A DNA stretch of 64,000 nucleotides from Microbulbifer elongatus (GCF_020524885.1 NZ_JAIVKJ010000001.1:868001-932000), one strand, 5' to 3'; shown: positions 18,850 through 29,714, counted from the first letter of the stretch. The notes: a model not told the origin generated them from the sequence alone. Numbers and translations are program-made.

Positions 18850-20628
18850 TCAGAACCCTGCGGAAGGAGACGTCTCCTGCCCGGAAGTAAACTGGTTGTT
18901 GCCGCCATTTTGCCATTCGATACCGGCGCCGGCATTCTGCTCTTCGCGTTTCAGGCATTTCCACTCGACGGACTGACCTGTGGGCAAATTGATCAAGCCA
19001 TCCCAGGTTGGGTAGCCCTGCGGGTCGAGTTTCTGTGCCCTGGCCGGATCCCAGTTACCCAGTTCATCCAGGTTACCGATCACATACACACTCTGGCCCC
19101 AGTAGGTGTAGCCGTTATTGCAGGTAAAGTGCGTGTCGACGCGGCTACCGCCAGAGCTGCTGCCCGAGCTACTGCCCGAGCTACTGCCGGAACCGCTGCT
19201 CGATCCGCTACCTGAGCCACTGCCTGACCCGCCGCCGGAAGAACTGCTGGAAGAACTACTACTAGAAGTACCGATGCGAGCACCGACGTGTATCGCGGAG
19301 GCGTTGCGGTTGTAGACGTTGAAGCCGGCGTTTCCGTTGCTGTCTACGGTGACACTGGGGCCACTACAGCTGCCGGTCAATTCATTAAAGTCACCCTGGA
19401 CGATGTCGCAGTATTGCCCTTCGGGCATACCGGTCTGGAAGCTGCGGTTGAGATTATTGCCTTCCATATTGAGGACTACAAAGCCCAGGCCACCGCGGCC
19501 CCAGGCCATCTGGTGATTGCCATTATCCCAGTAGTCAGTGACGCCCCAGTGCGCTGCGGTATGGTTGCGGAATCCCACCATATTGGCAATTTCCCGATTG
19601 CGGTGCTCGCACAGCCAGCCATTGCTACAACTGCTCGCGCCTGAGGCGGGTGGGCCCTGGTCGTGGTCGTACCATTCATAGCTCTACATGACCTTGGGGT
19701 AGCCGTAAGGCCAGCCCAGCATAAATACGTGGGCCATGTTGTTGGCATTGTTGCCGTCTTTGTGGGTAATGGTGTTATCGGTGTTCTGTCGCTGGTTATC
19801 GTGGTTGGCTACGAAGACAACGGCGTCTTCACTGGGGAGCCAGTCGGACCAGGTGCCGATATTGCTGATTTCCCGCAGTGGGCCGCGCAGTTTGAAGTAG
19901 TGGCCCAGGGTATTGGTGAAGTTGAATTCTGTTACATCACCTATCCAGTTGTAATCCGTTGGTTTTACCGGCTCACCGCCCGCGCCGATAACTTCCTGGA
20001 AGATATACGGGTTTCCGGTGAGGCGATTCTTGATCGCGTTTATATCAGCCGCCGGCATATGCTTGGCAGCATCGATACGAAACCCGGCAACACCGAGACT
20101 CGTAAGGTCGTTCAGGTAGTCAGCAATTTTTTGCTGCACATAGTCAGATTCCGTTTTCAGGTCATTGAGGCCGACGAGGTCACAGTTCTGAATGGACCAG
20201 GCGTTGCCGTAGTCGATATCCGATGTGCAGTTGTGGAAGTCATTGGGTCCGTAAGGTACTTCCGGAAAGTTTCTGTCCCAGGCCGCCATATGGTTGATCA
20301 CCGCATCGACATAAATATCGACGCCAGCGGCTTTGCAGCGATTCACCATACTGGCAAATTGTGCGCGGCTGCCGGAGCGGCCTTCAATCTGGTAGCTCAC
20401 CGGCTGGTAGCGCGCCCACCATTCCCCGGCATTAATGGATTTTTGTGGTGGAGAGACCTGTACAGCGGAAAAGCCCTTGGGGCCAAGTACATTTTCACAC
20501 TCAGCTGCAACATCGTCCCACTGCCATTCGAACAGATGGACGAAGGCCGTCCTCGGAGTCTCGGCACTGACTGCGCTACAGGAAGACGCAAGAATCAGTG
20601 ATCCCATCATCGCTTTTATGGTTTTCAT
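18850..20628 (-). pseudogene. secreted alpha-amylase with CBM20, interrupted by in-frame TAG
   Basis: Reading from ATG 20628 (GAGGTGATCAGA upstream), a signal peptide ending SAVSA is followed by a GH13 catalytic barrel close to the Pseudoalteromonas-type chloride-dependent amylases. Catalytic residues are present: Asp in GFRIDAAKH, Glu in IFQEVIG and Asp in VANHDNQR. The Lys of GYPKVM corresponds to the chloride ligand of those enzymes. A TAG at 19684-19686 follows PKVM, where relatives have VMSSY. The same frame then continues for 278 codons: the rest of domain C (SYEWYDHD, GWLCEHRNREIANMVGFRN), a poly-Ser/Gly linker, and a C-terminal CBM20 starch-binding domain. Only this one stop breaks the frame. 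It could be a recent nonsense mutation or a sequencing error. Truncated product: 314 aa. Confidence 0.85.
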
Positions 20629-20947
20629 TCTGATCACCTCGTTATTTTGATTTTTGAGTGATCGACCCGGCATTACTGCATCGTTGTCGGGCCGAGGCCT
20701 GAACAGCAAACATCTCAGGGGATACCCCGCGGGGGATATGCAAGCCAAGCTACCGTGAGGGGGGTGGGGAGGTAACCCACTGCGCCGGGGAGGAGGGGGA
20801 GGAGCACAGGGGCGTAGAAGGATTTAACGCTAGTTAACCCTTGTTAATTGGGCGCAACAGCGGGAAGTCGGACGAATTAATTTTCGGGGCGGGATGGCAG
20901 GGAAGGCGGGCCCCATCGAAGTGTTGGGGCCGCCTTCCTCTCTGTGA
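20629..20947. other. 319-bp gap upstream of the amylase
   Basis: No ORF supported. It includes the sppA-side hairpin (20901-20938), a G/C-rich stretch at about 20725-20815, and the small palindrome TTAACGCTAGTTAA at 20824-20837 followed by another GTTAA. The amylase promoter should lie here, but I cannot place it. Confidence 0.4.
20901..20938 (-). terminator. hairpin downstream of sppA
   Basis: On the minus strand GGAAGGCGGCCCCA pairs with TGGGGCCCGCCTTCC (one-nucleotide bulge, about 14 bp, 9-nt loop), 10 nt after the sppA stop. The tail has no clear T-run, so it may be a weak terminator or a 3'-end stabilising hairpin. Confidence 0.55.
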
Positions 20948-22813
20948 TCAGGGCGCTACACAGTGCATGCAGCGCACATACAGGGCGCGCGGATCCTTGA
21001 ACGTTTTGAGTTCCGCCAGCGGCTGCAGTGCCGGCTGCAGACTGCTAAACCAGGCGCCCAGGGGAAGATTCCGCTCGACGCTGGCCGCGATACCCGCGTC
21101 AACATTATCCGCCAGGGCGCGCATCAGTTTCTCGCCCGGGGTCAGCTCACGCTGAATTTCCACGATATCGTACTTCTCCAGTTGGGCAAGCTGCGCGGCG
21201 TCGGCAATAGCATCCTTGAGGTTACCCAGCTCATCCACCAATCCAAGTTCGTGTGCGGTGCGGCCGGTCCACACCTGGCCCTGGGCTATCTTGTGGATTT
21301 CCTGCGGAGTGCTGCTGCGGGCTTCGGCGACAAGACGCAGGAACTGGGAATAAGTGTGCTCCACACCCTGCTGCAGTATGTCTGCGGCCGCTTCCGGCAG
21401 AGCGCGATCTAGCCGCATGGTGCCGGCCAGTTCCGTGGTGCCCACACCATCGTTATAAATACCCAGGTGCTCGAGAGAGTCCTCGAAGGTGGGGAAGGCT
21501 CCGAATACACCGATGGAGCCGGTAATAGTGGAGGGGGACGCCCAGATGCGGTCGCCACCGGCAGCAATCCAGTAGCCACCGGAGGCGGCCACACTACCCA
21601 TGGAGATCACCACGGGAATACCCGCTTCCCGGGTGGCGAGCAATTCCTGGCGGATGGCTTCCGAGGCGAAGGCAGAGCCTCCCGGGCTGTCGATACGCAA
21701 TACCAGGGCTTTGACTTCTTTTTCCCGCGCTTCCGCAATCAGTTTTCCAAGGGTGGCGCTGCCAATCTGTCCCGCCGGGGCCTCGCCATCCATGATGGCA
21801 CCAGCGGCGCTGATCAGGCCGATTTTGTCACTCTGTGGTGGTGCGGGCAGGTCGGCGAGCTTCATGTGGCGGAGATAATCAAGGGCATTGATGGCCTTGT
21901 ACTGGGACTTGTCCGCCTCGTTGACGCCCACCAGCTCCTGTACCTCTTCGACGGCTGCGCGACGAGTAAGCAGCTTGTCGACAAACTTGTTGCTCAGTGC
22001 TGCCTTGGCCCAGCTGCCACCTTCAGCGCGCAGGTTCTCTGGCAAGTCAGCGATATAGGCGTCGATAGCGCTCGGTGGCAGGTTGCGCAAGCCGGTGACC
22101 TGCTCGGTATATTCGGTCCATAGCTGGTGCAGCCAGCGCGCATTATTTTCCCGCGAGGCGGGAGACATGTCATCGCGGGTATAGGGCTCGATAAAGTCTT
22201 TGTAATCGCCCACGCGGAATACGTGGAAATTGATTTTCAGTTTGTCGAGGGCGCTTTTGTAGTAATTACGATAGCTGCCAAAGCCGGTGAGGAGCAGCGA
22301 GCCCATGGGGTTCATGTAGACCTTGTCCGCGTGGCTGGCGAGGAAATACTGACCCTGGGTGAAGTTGTCGCCGATGGCGTAGACCGGCTTTTCGCTCGCT
22401 TTAAAGCGTTGTACGGCTTCGCCGACTTCTTCGAGTTTGCTGAGGCTGGCACCGGATAGGTAGTCCAGTTCCAGTACCAGCGCGGCAATGCGATTGTCAT
22501 TGGCAGCGCGATCGATCGCATCGACCAGGTCTTTGACGCGGGTTTCCGGTGGCGTGGATGGTCCGCCGAGGAAACCGGGTAGGCCGCTTGGCTGACTCAC
22601 TTCGTCCACCAGAAATCCGGCTGGGGCGACTTTGAGGGCGCCGCCCTGAGGGACGGTGATGCGTTCTTCACCGCCAAAGATGGCGATGCCGATAAACAGC
22701 AAGATCAACAGGAACAGCAGGTTGGTCACTACCCGGCGCAGCCAGGTAATGGCGCCGCCGATGGCGCCAAAAAAGCGGCGGACGGGGCCGCGTTGACGGG
22801 TTGCTTCGGTCAA
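20948..22813 (-). CDS. sppA: signal peptide peptidase SppA, 67K type
   Basis: SppA is an inner-membrane serine protease that degrades cleaved signal peptides. At 621 aa it matches the long, duplicated (67K) form. One membrane helix lies near residues 28-47. The N-terminal half carries the general-base lysine region YRNYYKSALDKLKINFHVF. The C-terminal half carries the nucleophile serine in MGSVAASGGYWIAAGG followed by ITGSIGVFG. The start is a TTG 9 nt after AAGGAG. It is the last gene of a run with arsC-wrbA-DUF2069, 63 nt downstream of the last of these. Confidence 0.95.
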   Translation of the reverse strand: MTEATRQRGPVRRFFGAIGGAITWLRRVVTNLLFLLILLFIGIAIFGGEERITVPQGGALKVAPAGFLVDEVSQPSGLPGFLGGPSTPPETRVKDLVDAIDRAANDNRIAALVLELDYLSGASLSKLEEVGEAVQRFKASEKPVYAIGDNFTQGQYFLASHADKVYMNPMGSLLLTGFGSYRNYYKSALDKLKINFHVFRVGDYKDFIEPYTRDDMSPASRENNARWLHQLWTEYTEQVTGLRNLPPSAIDAYIADLPENLRAEGGSWAKAALSNKFVDKLLTRRAAVEEVQELVGVNEADKSQYKAINALDYLRHMKLADLPAPPQSDKIGLISAAGAIMDGEAPAGQIGSATLGKLIAEAREKEVKALVLRIDSPGGSAFASEAIRQELLATREAGIPVVISMGSVAASGGYWIAAGGDRIWASPSTITGSIGVFGAFPTFEDSLEHLGIYNDGVGTTELAGTMRLDRALPEAAADILQQGVEHTYSQFLRLVAEARSSTPQEIHKIAQGQVWTGRTAHELGLVDELGNLKDAIADAAQLAQLEKYDIVEIQRELTPGEKLMRALADNVDAGIAASVERNLPLGAWFSSLQPALQPLAELKTFKDPRALYVRCMHCVAP

Positions 22814-22876
22814 ACCTGAAACTCCTTGTGTTGGTTCGGTGACAATGTCGGTCCGTTGGAACGGTGTGTTGTCGCT

Positions 22877-23882
<1,006 letters not shown>

Positions 23883-24227
23883 TCAGAGCAGCTCCAGCAC
23901 GTTTTCCGGCGGGCGGCCGAGTACCGCGCTGTCACCTTTGACGACGATGGGGCGCTCGATCAGCTTGGGGTGCGAGACCATGGCCTCAATCAAAGCGTCG
24001 TCTGAATGGGCGGCGTCTTTCAGGTTCAGTTCCTTGTAGGCGTCTTCTCCCTTGCGCAGCAGGTCGCGGGGGGCAATGCCGAGCTTTTTCAGCAGCGCCT
24101 TGAGTGTGGCGCCATCCGGTGGGGTTTCCAGATAGAGCACAATTTCTGGCTCAATATTGTTGTCCTGCAACAGTTGCAGGGTCTGGCGGGATTTTGAACA
24201 GCGCGGGTTATGATAGATCGTCCACAT
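23883..24227 (-). CDS. arsC: ArsC-family arsenate reductase (glutaredoxin-dependent)
   Basis: This 114-aa thioredoxin-fold protein has the ArsC signature NPRCSKSRQTLQLL with the catalytic Cys, and RPIVVKGDSAVLGRPPENV near the C-terminus. The family reduces arsenate with glutathione and glutaredoxin, but the YfgD-like branch next to wrbA has no proven arsenate role. There is no arsR or arsB here, so a link to arsenic is not supported by context. It is divergent from yihY across 90 nt. Confidence 0.88.
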   Translation of the reverse strand: MWTIYHNPRCSKSRQTLQLLQDNNIEPEIVLYLETPPDGATLKALLKKLGIAPRDLLRKGEDAYKELNLKDAAHSDDALIEAMVSHPKLIERPIVVKGDSAVLGRPPENVLELL

Positions 24228-24317
24228 TGAATGGGTATCCTGTTAAGGTTTGGCGTATTCTAACAGGTGACTGTTAGCCGTCCATGAAGCTGTCTGAATC
24301 GTGGACTACGCTGGGGT

Positions 24318-25772
24318 ATGGCGTATTTTTCAGACAGAATGCACGGCGTTGTCGACCGGTTTCGCACAAGAATCCGGCATACATGGCTATATAACAAACT
24401 GAGAAGACCCATGACTGAAATGGTGCACCGCTGGCGTCGCTTTTTTGCCTCCCTGTGGGCGGTATTTAACGAGAAGAACTGCCGCCAGAACGCGGCCGCG
24501 CTGACCTACATGACACTGTTCGCGATAGTGCCACTGGTTACGGTGAGCTACGCCATGTTGTCTCTATTTCCGGATTTCGCCGGTCTCGAAAACAAAATCC
24601 AGCAGCAGATCTTTTCCCATTTCGTGCCGGAGAGCGGGCGCGAAGTGCAGGAATACATCAACAACTTTTCTGTTCAGGCCCAGCGGCTGACCGGTGCCGG
24701 TATCGCCATACTGCTGCTCACCGCGGGCTTTATGCTGAAAAATATCGAGGCCACGTTTAACGCCATCTGGGACATTCCTAAGGGGCGCAAGGGCGTTTCC
24801 AGCTTTTTGCTGTACTGGGCCATTCTGAGCCTCGGGCCAATCCTGCTGGGGGCGGGTATGGCTGCCACTACCTACCTGTTTTCGCAGAAAGTCCTCGCCC
24901 AGAGTGACAGCCTCGGTCTACTGCCGGTGGTGCTGCGGGTTCTACCTTTCATTTTTACCGCCATCGCGTTCACCCTGTTATTTGTTGCGGTGCCCAATTG
25001 CCGGGTGCCACTCCGACACGGTTTTGCCGGCGGGGTGATCACCGCGATCGCCTTTGAGGCGGCCAAATACCTGTTCGGTGCGATTGTCTCGCGCAGTTCG
25101 GTGCAGGCCATTTACGGTGCCTTTGCCTTTGTGCCGCTGTTTCTGATCTGGATCTACACCCTGTGGATGATCGTACTGGCCGGGTGTGTGCTGGTGCGGA
25201 CATTGTCGGCTTACCACGCTGCCGCAGGGGGGCGCAAATATTCCGATCTGGTGGCGACGCTGGTGTTGATGTCGAAGTTTTTCAGCAATTACCAGCAAGG
25301 CCAGTCGGTAAGTGAGCAGGATATTTCCCGCGCAGGTATCCGCCCGGCCCAGTGGCGGCGTATCCGTGAGATTCTGCAAAATAACAAGGTCATCGCGCAG
25401 ACCGATCGCAATGATCATGTGCTGGTGCGCGATCTGGATTCCGTGACCCTTGAGCAGTTACTCGACTGGTTACACCCGGCGCCGGTGCCGGAAAAGGGTC
25501 ACCGGGAGCTGGAACTGCATCCCTGGTTTAGGGAGGTAGATGCGCGCTTCCGGGAGGCAAGGGATTTCTCACGGGAGCACCTGTCCCAGACCCTGGGGGA
25601 TCTATTCCGTGAGTCCATGGCAAAGGAGATGTTGGAGAAGTCTGTAGATCCGGTTGCCGAGGCCCGTGAATTACCCGCTCCCGATGAAAGCAGTAACGAC
25701 GACACTTCGGCCAATAAAGGACGCCGACGCAATGCCCGCAGTAAATCTTCAAGCCGCACGGCCAGCTCCTGA
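24318..25772 (+). CDS. YihY/RNase BN-like inner-membrane protein
   Basis: This UPF0761 (YihY) membrane protein has about six helices: the family core FFASLWAVFNEKNCRQNAAA, WDIPKGRKG, and FVPLFLIWIYTLWMIVLAG. At 484 aa it has an additional cytoplasmic C-terminal region (about residues 305-484) that looks like a winged-helix domain (ISRAGIRPAQWRRIREIL) and ends in a Lys/Arg/Ser-rich tail. The old RNase BN name is known to be mistaken for the E. coli member. Starts at 24318 or 24411 are both possible. It overlaps the next gene by 41 nt. Confidence 0.85.
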   Translation: MAYFSDRMHGVVDRFRTRIRHTWLYNKLRRPMTEMVHRWRRFFASLWAVFNEKNCRQNAAALTYMTLFAIVPLVTVSYAMLSLFPDFAGLENKIQQQIFSHFVPESGREVQEYINNFSVQAQRLTGAGIAILLLTAGFMLKNIEATFNAIWDIPKGRKGVSSFLLYWAILSLGPILLGAGMAATTYLFSQKVLAQSDSLGLLPVVLRVLPFIFTAIAFTLLFVAVPNCRVPLRHGFAGGVITAIAFEAAKYLFGAIVSRSSVQAIYGAFAFVPLFLIWIYTLWMIVLAGCVLVRTLSAYHAAAGGRKYSDLVATLVLMSKFFSNYQQGQSVSEQDISRAGIRPAQWRRIREILQNNKVIAQTDRNDHVLVRDLDSVTLEQLLDWLHPAPVPEKGHRELELHPWFREVDARFREARDFSREHLSQTLGDLFRESMAKEMLEKSVDPVAEARELPAPDESSNDDTSANKGRRRNARSKSSSRTASS

Positions 25773-26238
25773 ACGATTCGCACTGTTCCTGGCGCTGCTC
25801 GTTGCCGCCGTATTGGCGGGTGGTTGTGAAAACCATGGAAGCGGCCTGCAGAGCCTGGAAGGAAAGCCCCTGCGCACTGAAGGCAAAGTCCTTCTTGTGA
25901 ACTACTGGGCGGAGTGGTGTGCACCCTGTCGGGAAGAAATTCCGGAGCTGAATACTTTCTATCGCGAGCATCGCGAACGGGTTCTGGTACTCGGGATCAA
26001 CTTTGATCAATTGCCGGCGGAGCAGGTAAAGCAGCAGGCCGGAAAGTTCGGCATCGAATTTCCGCTATTGGCGGCTGCACCGGAAGGACGCTGGGGCCAA
26101 CCCATGCCCCAGGTGTTGCCGTCTACTCTTATCATCGATTCCAATGGGCAGTGGCGGCGAACGCTGGTGGGTCCACAGACCGCTGAATCCCTCGCCGAAG
26201 CTGTGGCTGCTGTGGCTACCGTGGATAGTGGTGAATGA
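25732..26238 (+). CDS. TlpA-like thiol-disulfide lipoprotein
   Basis: This 168-aa thioredoxin-fold protein starts at ATG 25732 with AAAGGA 10 nt upstream, inside the 3' end of yihY. A signal sequence ends in the lipobox LAGGC (Cys32), so it should be a lipoprotein. The redox motif WCAPC has its cysteines at about residues 63 and 66, and the cis-proline is in VLPSTLIID. It probably acts in periplasmic disulfide reduction. The yihY-thioredoxin order is shared with pseudomonads. Confidence 0.88.
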   Translation: MPAVNLQAARPAPERFALFLALLVAAVLAGGCENHGSGLQSLEGKPLRTEGKVLLVNYWAEWCAPCREEIPELNTFYREHRERVLVLGINFDQLPAEQVKQQAGKFGIEFPLLAAAPEGRWGQPMPQVLPSTLIIDSNGQWRRTLVGPQTAESLAEAVAAVATVDSGE

Positions 26239-26394
26239 TCGCCCCTATTGGCTGGTACTACCTATCCCGGTGTCGGCGAATAGTCGTCTTCTTCTAGCCC
26301 TATAACGAAAGTATCTTTAAGGAAGATACGCGCCAGCTGTTAGGATGCGTGCGGATTTTTAGCCGTAAAATAGGTAATTCGGGACTCAAAACCC

Positions 26395-27789
26395 ATGCAA
26401 TTGAGTGCACTTCTACTTCTGGCGTTCTATTTCTTTCTAATCTGGCCTCTGCTGCGCTGGCACCGCAGCCGCAACTCCCTGGCACCGGCGGTTTTTGCCG
26501 GTTTGTTGCTGGGGCTGCTGTTCGGCGGCTTTATGCACCTGGCGGAGGGCTGGGGAGTGGATACTCCCTGGGTACTGGATTGGGTCGGCTTGATTGGCGA
26601 AGGCTACGTCAACTTGCTTTACCTGCTGGTGATGCCGCTGGTACTGGTCTCGATTCTCGGTGCAGTGGTAAAAGTTAGTGACACCCGTTCCCTCGGCAAG
26701 ATCAGTGGTTCGGTGCTGGCTGTATTGCTGGGTACCACTGCTATTGCCGCGTTTATCGGTGTGTTGATTGCCTGGCTATTCGGGCTGTCGGCGGAAGGGC
26801 TGGTAGAAGGTGCGCGCGAAGCAGCGCGGGTCGAGGTGCTCAACGAGCGTATTGGGCGTGTCAGTGATCTGAGTATTCCCGAGATTCTCACCTCATTTAT
26901 CCCTCGCAATATTTTTGCGGATCTCGCCGGTCAGCGCGACACCTCGGTAATTGCGGTGGTGATTTTTGCGGTATTACTGGGACTGGCCGCGCTGGCGGTA
27001 CGACGGGAAAACCCGGAACAGGGTGCGGCTATCGAACGGTTTGTTTCCGTTGCCCAGGCCTGGGTGATGAAGCTGGTGCGCCTGATCATGGCATTTACCC
27101 CTTACGGGGTAATGGCACTGGTGACCGTATTGATTGCCAAGTCCAGTTGGGTAGATATCTTCAATCTGTTCAGTTTTGTGATCGCGTCGTTTGTTGCCAT
27201 CGCAATCATGTTTGTGGTGCACGGGCTGCTGTTGCTGGTGAATGGCATAAGCCCCCTGCATTATTTCGCCAAGGTGTGGCCTGTGCTGGTGTTCGCCTTC
27301 AGCTCGCGATCCAGCGCGGCGACCATTCCGCTGAACGTTGAAACCCAGATCGACGAGCTGAAAAATTCCCCGGCAATTGCCAACTTCTCAGCGTCCTTCG
27401 GTGCCACCATCGGCCAGAACGGCTGTGCGGGCATTTACCCCGCCATGCTGGCGGTAATGGTTGCGGTGCCCATGGGCATCAATATCTTCGACCCGGTATG
27501 GCTCGCTTCCCTGATCGCGGTGATCGTGATCAGCTCTTTCGGAATCGCCGGTGTGGGCGGCGGAGCCACCTTTGCCGCCCTGGTGGTACTGCCGACCATG
27601 GGCCTGCCGGTGCAGATTGCCGCACTGCTGATCTCGGTAGAGCCACTGATCGACATGGCGCGCACCGCACTCAACGTGAACGGGGCCATGACGGCGGGCA
27701 CCCTGACCCAGCGCTGGCTCGGCTCTGGGGCTGGTTCTGATTCTGGTTCTGGTTCTGGTAAGGAGAGCGAGGTGGCCGCGGCCAGCTGA
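26395..27789 (+). CDS. dicarboxylate/amino acid:cation symporter, TcyP/YdjN-like
   Basis: This 464-aa protein of the DAACS (SLC1/GltP) fold has eight or more helices and re-entrant loops. FSSRSSAATIPLNVETQIDEL is the HP1 serine-rich loop. The organisation resembles sodium or cystine symporters of the YdjN/TcyP branch more than GltP. The C-terminal tail is a short repeat of Gly-Ser codons (GSDSGSGSGSG) with no counterpart I recall, probably disordered. The start lacks a strong Shine-Dalgarno sequence (GGGA 11 nt upstream). Substrate uncertain. Confidence 0.82.
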   Translation: MQLSALLLLAFYFFLIWPLLRWHRSRNSLAPAVFAGLLLGLLFGGFMHLAEGWGVDTPWVLDWVGLIGEGYVNLLYLLVMPLVLVSILGAVVKVSDTRSLGKISGSVLAVLLGTTAIAAFIGVLIAWLFGLSAEGLVEGAREAARVEVLNERIGRVSDLSIPEILTSFIPRNIFADLAGQRDTSVIAVVIFAVLLGLAALAVRRENPEQGAAIERFVSVAQAWVMKLVRLIMAFTPYGVMALVTVLIAKSSWVDIFNLFSFVIASFVAIAIMFVVHGLLLLVNGISPLHYFAKVWPVLVFAFSSRSSAATIPLNVETQIDELKNSPAIANFSASFGATIGQNGCAGIYPAMLAVMVAVPMGINIFDPVWLASLIAVIVISSFGIAGVGGGATFAALVVLPTMGLPVQIAALLISVEPLIDMARTALNVNGAMTAGTLTQRWLGSGAGSDSGSGSGKESEVAAAS

Positions 27790-27962
27790 ATCCAGCGTTG
27801 TACTTCAGATAAGTTCCCCTGAATTCAGGAAGGATTCAGCCAACGCCATATAAAGTGCTTGCATCGGCCGTTACAGGTCAGCAAACAGGCGTCATTTCTA
27901 TCGCTTTGTGTCGGAGCGGTCACCGGAATACGCCCTGGTCCGGGTCTCAGGGAGCACTGAAC

Positions 27963-28547
27963 ATGGTCAAGTTACGAAACATATTCCAATATCTGGCGTT
28001 TGCCGGCCTGACAGCTGGCCTGGTGGGCGTCAGTGCCCATTCTCGCGCTGGTGACAGCGGCTACTACCAGGGCCAGGACGGCTACGACTACGCCATCGTC
28101 ACCGGCGTCACGCCCATCTATAACGACATCCAGGTGGTTGAGCCCCGTACCCAGTGCTGGGATCAGGCCGTTACCTACCAGCAACCCTCTCCAGCAGGTG
28201 CCATCATTGGCGGACTGATCGGCGCTGCCGTTGGCCGCGATGCCGCGCGCGGTTATCGCCACGGTCGCGGCCGCTATGGACACTATCACCGCGGCAACAA
28301 AGGTGCCGGCACCCTGGCCGGTGCGGCGGTGGGGGCGGCCATCGGCAGTGCCATCAGTCGACACAATGCGCCGGTGCAATATGGCACCCAGCAGCGCTGC
28401 CAGGTGGTTGAGGAAGTCAGCACCCGCCGGGAGCTGGTAGGATACGACGTAAACTACCGCTATAACGGTCAGGAATATCTGATTCGCACTGACCGGCATC
28501 CCGGGGATAAAATCCGGGTTCGTGTCGATGTCACGCCGGTTCTTTAA
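27963..28547 (+). CDS. glycine-zipper (2TM) outer-membrane/periplasmic protein
   Basis: Starting at ATG 27963 (GGGAG 9 nt upstream) gives 194 aa. A signal peptide ending near SRAG is followed by a variable segment and two glycine-zipper stretches (AIIGGLIGAAVGRDAARG and AGAAVGAAIGSAIS) typical of Rick_17kDa/YgdI-like proteins that pack in membranes. The C-terminus is a conserved domain beginning CQVVEEVSTRRELVGYDVNYRYNG. Such proteins often belong to envelope stress regulons. The frame is open upstream to 27855 but lacks coding character. Confidence 0.82.
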   Translation: MVKLRNIFQYLAFAGLTAGLVGVSAHSRAGDSGYYQGQDGYDYAIVTGVTPIYNDIQVVEPRTQCWDQAVTYQQPSPAGAIIGGLIGAAVGRDAARGYRHGRGRYGHYHRGNKGAGTLAGAAVGAAIGSAISRHNAPVQYGTQQRCQVVEEVSTRRELVGYDVNYRYNGQEYLIRTDRHPGDKIRVRVDVTPVL

Positions 28548-28622
28548 TGGAGCCTGAGCGGCGGTGCCTGGTAACAGCGAAGTAAATGCAAAAGTAACCG
28601 CAAAAATAACAGGAGCTGTATT

Positions 28623-28985
28623 GTGAAACTTCCCTCTATCCGAATGCCTGCGATGGTACTGGTGACTGGCCTGTGTGCCGCGCTGATGGCCACGCCGCTC
28701 TATGCCGGGCATCAGGAGCAGGCGCGGAAGGTCACTTCGGATCCCGTCCAGCGGGGGCTCGGATATTTGAAAATGCAACCATTGGCTACCATGCGGGTGC
28801 AGAACCGGAGTGTCTCCCGGGATCAGGCGGCGGCCATCGTGAAAAAACGCTACGGAGGCAAGATCCTGGCGATTAGCGAGGTGCAGCGCAACGGCCGCGC
28901 CATGTACCGGGTGAAGGGACTTTCTGACAAAAGTCAGGTCTATGTGGTGTTTGTGGACAAAAAGAGCGGGGCCATTTCCCGCTGA
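28623..28985 (+). CDS. PepSY-domain periplasmic protein
   Basis: This 120-aa protein has a GTG start with CAGGAG 8 nt upstream. The signal peptide ends ATPLYA. The mature part is a single PepSY domain (QAAAIVKKRYGGKILAISEV to VYVVFVDKKSGAIS). Single-domain PepSY proteins next to a PhoP/PhoQ-type pair often act as an accessory or target of the sensor. The response regulator gene starts 47 nt downstream, so co-transcription is likely. Confidence 0.85.
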   Translation: MKLPSIRMPAMVLVTGLCAALMATPLYAGHQEQARKVTSDPVQRGLGYLKMQPLATMRVQNRSVSRDQAAAIVKKRYGGKILAISEVQRNGRAMYRVKGLSDKSQVYVVFVDKKSGAISR

Positions 28986-29032
28986 TGGTTCCAGGTAAAC
29001 CTCACCGATAGATAAGTAGCAGAGGAATTTAT

Positions 29033-29710
29033 ATGCGCGCACTGCTGGTAGAAGATGAGCTTGCCCTGCGGGAACAGCTGGCGGCAGCCCTACGCAAGGC
29101 GGGGTACACCGTAGACGAGGCCCCGGACGGCGAGGAGGCGCTCTATCTCGGACGGGAGTTCCCCTACGATGTGGCGGTGATGGATCTGGGCCTGCCCAAG
29201 GTGGACGGCATCCAGGTGATCGAGACCCTGCGCAAGGAATCCCGGCATTTCCCCATCCTGATCCTCACTGCGCGCGGCCACTGGCAGGAGCGGGTGCGCG
29301 GGCTGGAAGCCGGGGGTGATGATTACCTGACTAAACCTTTCCACACCGAAGAGCTGTTGGCGCGGCTAAATGCACTGGTGCGTCGCTCCGCGGGCTTTTC
29401 TTCCCCAACCATCAATGCCGGCCCCATCGAGCTGGACACCAGCGCCCAGCGGGTAAAGGTATCTGGCGATGAACTGGAACTTACGTCTTTCGAGTACAAG
29501 GTACTCGAATACCTGATGCTGCACCCGGATGAGGTGGTGTCCAAGACGACCCTGACCGAACACATCTATGAGCAGGACTGCGACCGCGACAGCAACGTGA
29601 TCGAGGTATTTATTGGTCGCTTGCGCAAAAAGCTCGATGCCGCTGGTGGTGTAAAGCCTATCGAGACACTGCGCGGGCGCGGTTATCGGTTCAGCGCAGC
29701 CGCGGGCTGA
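29033..29710 (+). CDS. OmpR/PhoB-family response regulator, PhoP-like
   Basis: This 225-aa protein has a receiver domain with the phospho-acceptor Asp51 in AVMDLGLPKVDG, acidic pocket VEDE, switch residue LTARG and Lys of LTKPF. The C-terminal winged-helix domain (about 125-222) ends ETLRGRGYRF. The family binds direct-repeat operators and activates transcription. It is followed after 4 nt by its sensor kinase. AGAGG upstream of the ATG is a fair ribosome site. Confidence 0.93.
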   Translation: MRALLVEDELALREQLAAALRKAGYTVDEAPDGEEALYLGREFPYDVAVMDLGLPKVDGIQVIETLRKESRHFPILILTARGHWQERVRGLEAGGDDYLTKPFHTEELLARLNALVRRSAGFSSPTINAGPIELDTSAQRVKVSGDELELTSFEYKVLEYLMLHPDEVVSKTTLTEHIYEQDCDRDSNVIEVFIGRLRKKLDAAGGVKPIETLRGRGYRFSAAAG

Positions 29711-29714
29711 TCTT

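Noticed and set aside
19120..19280. Tandem repeat locus
   Set aside because: The repetitive stretch is the Ser/Gly linker of the amylase, coding in frame with the CBM20 domain, not a separate repeat array.
23883..24227. Arsenic resistance locus
   Set aside because: Only an ArsC-fold gene is present, in the housekeeping wrbA context; no arsR, arsB or acr3 nearby.
26307..26330. GTATCTT-TAAGG-AAGATAC inverted repeat before the symporter gene
   Set aside because: A short 7-bp stem without tail; it might be an operator, but nothing else in the window repeats it.
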